Shown: in pieces, positions 4,283 through 6,397 of the stretch
Layout of the letters: the number at the start of each line of letters is the position of its first letter
Position numbering within the stretch: position 1 is the first letter of the stretch
Source of the DNA: an uncultured Lachnobacterium sp.
GTDB taxonomy: Bacteria > Bacillota > Clostridia > Lachnospirales > Lachnospiraceae
Assembly (NCBI GenBank): GCA_945971355.1
Contig: CAMFPD010000129.1
Coordinates: 1-6,397, forward strand
Reading direction: 5' to 3'
Length of the DNA: 6,397 nucleotides
Notes under the pieces: generated by a model
What the model was told of the DNA's origin: nothing
Databases searched by the model: none
Seen by the model: the letters and a program-made list of their open reading frames with translations, nothing else
Translations under genes and position numbers: made by a program

Positions 4283-5770
4283 ATGAAAATCAAAACTAAA
4301 CTGGTTATATCTTTTTGCATTATTCTGTTTGTGCCTATTTTATTGGCAGGCGGAGTAATTATTGGGTTTCAGACTATACAAATGAAAGCAATAGAAAAGA
4401 CTTATGGAATACAGGATGCAGGGGCATATTCTCTCACGAATTCTATACAGCTTTTAAATAAAATGACAGAGGGGGATTTTGCAAATGTGCAGAATCTTGC
4501 CTTGGATAACCCCAAAGAGCTTTTGGATCACGATTATCTGAGAAGCCTTAATAACGACTTGAAAGATAAATTCTCATATGTTGTAGTGCGAAACGAAATG
4601 GGAGAGGTTGTTTATAATGGCGGTGATAACAGCGAGGAATTTGTGGAATCCCTGCCTGTATATGGGGAGACTGATGAAACGTCAAATGTCAGCACATATC
4701 TGGATGGCGAAGATGAGATACTGATTAAACAATTGGATTTTGTGTGCCAGAGTAGAAAATTTTCTCTCTATATTATAACCTCCACTGTCAATCTTGTTCC
4801 GGAGATAAAGAAGCTTATGATAGATGCTTTGGTGTCTATTTTTATTATTCTAATATTGACTGCATGTGTTTTGATTGTGTGGGTATATCAAAGTATGATT
4901 ACGCCGATAAAGAGGCTTACGGATGCAGCTGAGAATATAAAAGAGGGCAATCTGGATTTTCAAATTGAATGTGGAGGGATAGATGAAATAGGGGAGCTTT
5001 GCACGACCTTTGAGGAGATGAGACAGCGCCTGAAGGACAATGCGGAGGAGAAGCTTAATAATGAGACTGAAAACAGGGCACTTATCAGCAACATTGCCCA
5101 TGATTTGAAGACACCTATCACTGCGGTTAAAGGTTACTCAGAGGGAATATTAGATGGTGTTGCCAATACACCAGAAAAGTTGGATAAGTATATTCGAACT
5201 ATTTACAATAAGGCTAATGAGATGGATACTCTTATCAATGAGCTGACACTTTATTCAAAAATTGATACCAACAGAATTCCATACAATTTCGAAAAGTTGG
5301 ATATAAATCATTATTTCCAGGATTGTGTGGAGGAGATAGGACTTGATTTAGAGTCAAAAAACATAGGTCTTGCATATTACAATTATGTAGAAGAAGGGAC
5401 TATGATAATAGCTGATACAGAGCAGCTTAGAAGAGTCATCAACAATATAATAGGAAACTCTGTTAAATATATGAATAAGCCAAATGGCTTTATCAATATA
5501 AGGCTTAAGGATGTTGGTGATTTTATTCAGGTGGAGATAGAGGATAATGGAAGGGGTATAGCGCAAAAGGATTTGCCATACATTTTTGACCGTTTCTATC
5601 GAGCTGATGCGTCCAGAAATTCCTCCACCGGAGGAAGCGGAATAGGTTTATCAATTGTAAAGAAAATAATAGAGGATCATGGAGGAAAAATATGGGCTAC
5701 CAGCAAGGAAGATACTGGTACAATTATGTACTTTGTGATTCGCAAATATCAGGAGGTAAAAAATGAGTAA
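4283..5770 (+). CDS. Membrane sensor histidine kinase with HAMP domain
   Basis: This 495-residue protein autophosphorylates in response to an unknown signal and passes phosphate to the regulator encoded next to it. It begins with the basic MKIKTK, a membrane helix at about 7-29, an extracytoplasmic domain at about 30-177, and a second helix at about 179-201. A HAMP linker follows at about 202-253 (TPIKRL, DEIGEL). The HisKA dimerisation domain carries the phospho-acceptor His273 in NIAHDLKTP. The ATPase domain has the N-box around NNIIGNSVKY (387-396), the G1 box DNGRG (421-425), the F box FDRFYR (435-440) and the G2 box GGSGIGLS (450-457). All catalytic boxes are intact, so it should be active. 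The extracytoplasmic part resembles a Cache/PAS-like sensor in its strand pattern but has no motif that names a ligand. The last codons overlap the regulator start by 8 bases, indicating translational coupling. Confidence 0.94.
   Translation: MKIKTKLVISFCIILFVPILLAGGVIIGFQTIQMKAIEKTYGIQDAGAYSLTNSIQLLNKMTEGDFANVQNLALDNPKELLDHDYLRSLNNDLKDKFSYVVVRNEMGEVVYNGGDNSEEFVESLPVYGETDETSNVSTYLDGEDEILIKQLDFVCQSRKFSLYIITSTVNLVPEIKKLMIDALVSIFIILILTACVLIVWVYQSMITPIKRLTDAAENIKEGNLDFQIECGGIDEIGELCTTFEEMRQRLKDNAEEKLNNETENRALISNIAHDLKTPITAVKGYSEGILDGVANTPEKLDKYIRTIYNKANEMDTLINELTLYSKIDTNRIPYNFEKLDINHYFQDCVEEIGLDLESKNIGLAYYNYVEEGTMIIADTEQLRRVINNIIGNSVKYMNKPNGFINIRLKDVGDFIQVEIEDNGRGIAQKDLPYIFDRFYRADASRNSSTGGSGIGLSIVKKIIEDHGGKIWATSKEDTGTIMYFVIRKYQEVKNE
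5751..5756 (+). promoter_or_regulatory. Ribosome binding site of the response regulator, inside the kinase gene
   Basis: AGGAGG, a perfect Shine-Dalgarno sequence, lies 6 bases before the ATG at 5763 and within the last codons of the kinase. This supports the overlapping start and suggests the regulator is translated efficiently in its own right, as expected if regulator is needed in excess over kinase. Confidence 0.88.
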
Positions 5771-6397
5771 AATTTTAATCGTTGAGGATGAGGTTGCAAT
5801 TGCCGATTTAGAGAAGGACTATCTTGAACTGAGTGGATTTGAGGTTGAGATAGAGAATGATGGAACAAGCGGACTTGCAAGAGCTTTGGCGGAGGAATTT
5901 GATTTATTTATTCTTGATCTAATGCTTCCAGGAATAGATGGATTTGAAATCTGTAAGGAAATCCGAGAGAAAAAGAATACGCCAATTCTTATGGTGTCAG
6001 CAAAAAAAGATGATATAGATAAAATTCGAGGGCTTGGTTTAGGCGCTGATGATTATATTACCAAGCCATTCTCTCCAAGTGAGCTTGTGGCCAGAGTGAA
6101 GGCACACCTTGCAAGGTACGAGAGACTCATTGGAACCAATATAGTGGAGGGGGATATCGTAGAAATCCGCGGTATTAAGATTGATAAGACTGCAAGAAGA
6201 GTGTGGGTAAACGGAGAGGAGAAGCAGTTTACAACAAAGGAATTTGATTTGCTTACCTTCCTGGCAGAGAATCCAAACCATGTATTTACAAAGGAAGAAT
6301 TATTCCGCGAAATTTGGGATATGGAATCAATAGGAGATATCGCAACTGTAACAGTGCATATCAAGAAGATTCGTGAAAAAATCGAAATGAACACCGC
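5763..6397 (+). CDS. OmpR/PhoB-family response regulator (3' end beyond window)
   Basis: The 211 residues present hold a complete receiver domain and most of a winged-helix DNA-binding domain. In the receiver, Glu8-Asp9 form the acidic pocket, Asp52 in LDLMLPGIDG is the phosphorylation site, Ser79 is the switch Ser/Thr, and Lys101 in KPFSPSEL is the conserved lysine. From about residue 132 the effector domain follows the Trans_reg_C pattern, with FTTKEFDLLTFLAENPN, then FTKEELFREIW, then the recognition helix region TVTVHIKKIREKIE. Only about 15-20 residues are missing, expected to include the C-terminal beta hairpin (VWGVGYRF type). It is the evident partner of the upstream kinase, phosphorylated on Asp52 to change DNA binding. 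The frame is open to the window edge. Targets are unknown, and genes just downstream of the window would be the first candidates. Confidence 0.95.
   Translation, partial: MSKILIVEDEVAIADLEKDYLELSGFEVEIENDGTSGLARALAEEFDLFILDLMLPGIDGFEICKEIREKKNTPILMVSAKKDDIDKIRGLGLGADDYITKPFSPSELVARVKAHLARYERLIGTNIVEGDIVEIRGIKIDKTARRVWVNGEEKQFTTKEFDLLTFLAENPNHVFTKEELFREIWDMESIGDIATVTVHIKKIREKIEMNT

Noticed and set aside
6053..6394. 113-codon open frame on the minus strand under the response regulator
   Set aside because: It runs antisense to a well-conserved receiver and winged-helix protein, has no family likeness and is best explained by codon bias of the real gene.
1..6397. A hidden novel system, mobile element, CRISPR array or phage remnant
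   Set aside because: No long inverted or spaced direct repeats, transposase, integrase or defence-like genes are seen; nearly every base is assigned to ordinary genes and their control elements.

Overview
The window looks like a chromosomal segment of a low-GC Gram-positive bacterium, probably class Clostridia and most likely a Lachnospiraceae relative (Butyrivibrio, Pseudobutyrivibrio, Roseburia or Agathobacter type). This is inferred from AT-rich intergenic DNA, strong purine-rich Shine-Dalgarno sites, consensus sigma-A type promoters, a SAM-I (S-box) riboswitch before metK, and the style of the HD-GYP protein and the two-component pair. The genus is not resolved. I see no mobile element, CRISPR array, tRNA or rRNA.

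Layout from left to right: the last 23 codons of an unidentified plus-strand gene (1-72); a complete MurA enolpyruvyl transferase gene for peptidoglycan precursor synthesis (113-1405); a strong hairpin (1429-1465) that probably terminates both murA and the convergent gene; a minus-strand gene for an HD-GYP domain protein, a probable cyclic-di-GMP phosphodiesterase (1473-2618); a 339-base divergent regulatory region; metK, S-adenosylmethionine synthetase (2958-4139); a strong terminator (4216-4251); and a sensor histidine kinase (4283-5770) overlapping by 8 bases the start of its OmpR-family response regulator (5763 to the window edge, incomplete).

The divergent region 2619-2957 is the most information-rich part. 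Two near-consensus promoters stand back to back with their -35 boxes 11 bp apart, one reading left into the HD-GYP gene and one reading right into metK. The metK transcript starts with a complete SAM-I riboswitch. Its P1 3' strand can pair either with the P1 5' strand (SAM bound, terminator at 2882-2910 forms, OFF) or with the 5' arm of that terminator (no SAM, antiterminator, ON). MetK makes SAM, so this is direct end-product feedback.

Functionally these are four independent modules: cell wall synthesis, second-messenger turnover, SAM synthesis, and an environmental sensing pair with unknown signal. They do not form one pathway. I found no convincing evidence of a previously undescribed system. 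The observations most worth checking are the promoter that appears to start the kinase transcript inside the metK terminator hairpin, the closely packed divergent promoters, and the unassigned extracellular sensor domain of the kinase. Two obvious longest-ORF starts (metK at 2928, kinase at 4241) are rejected in favour of internal starts with good ribosome binding sites.
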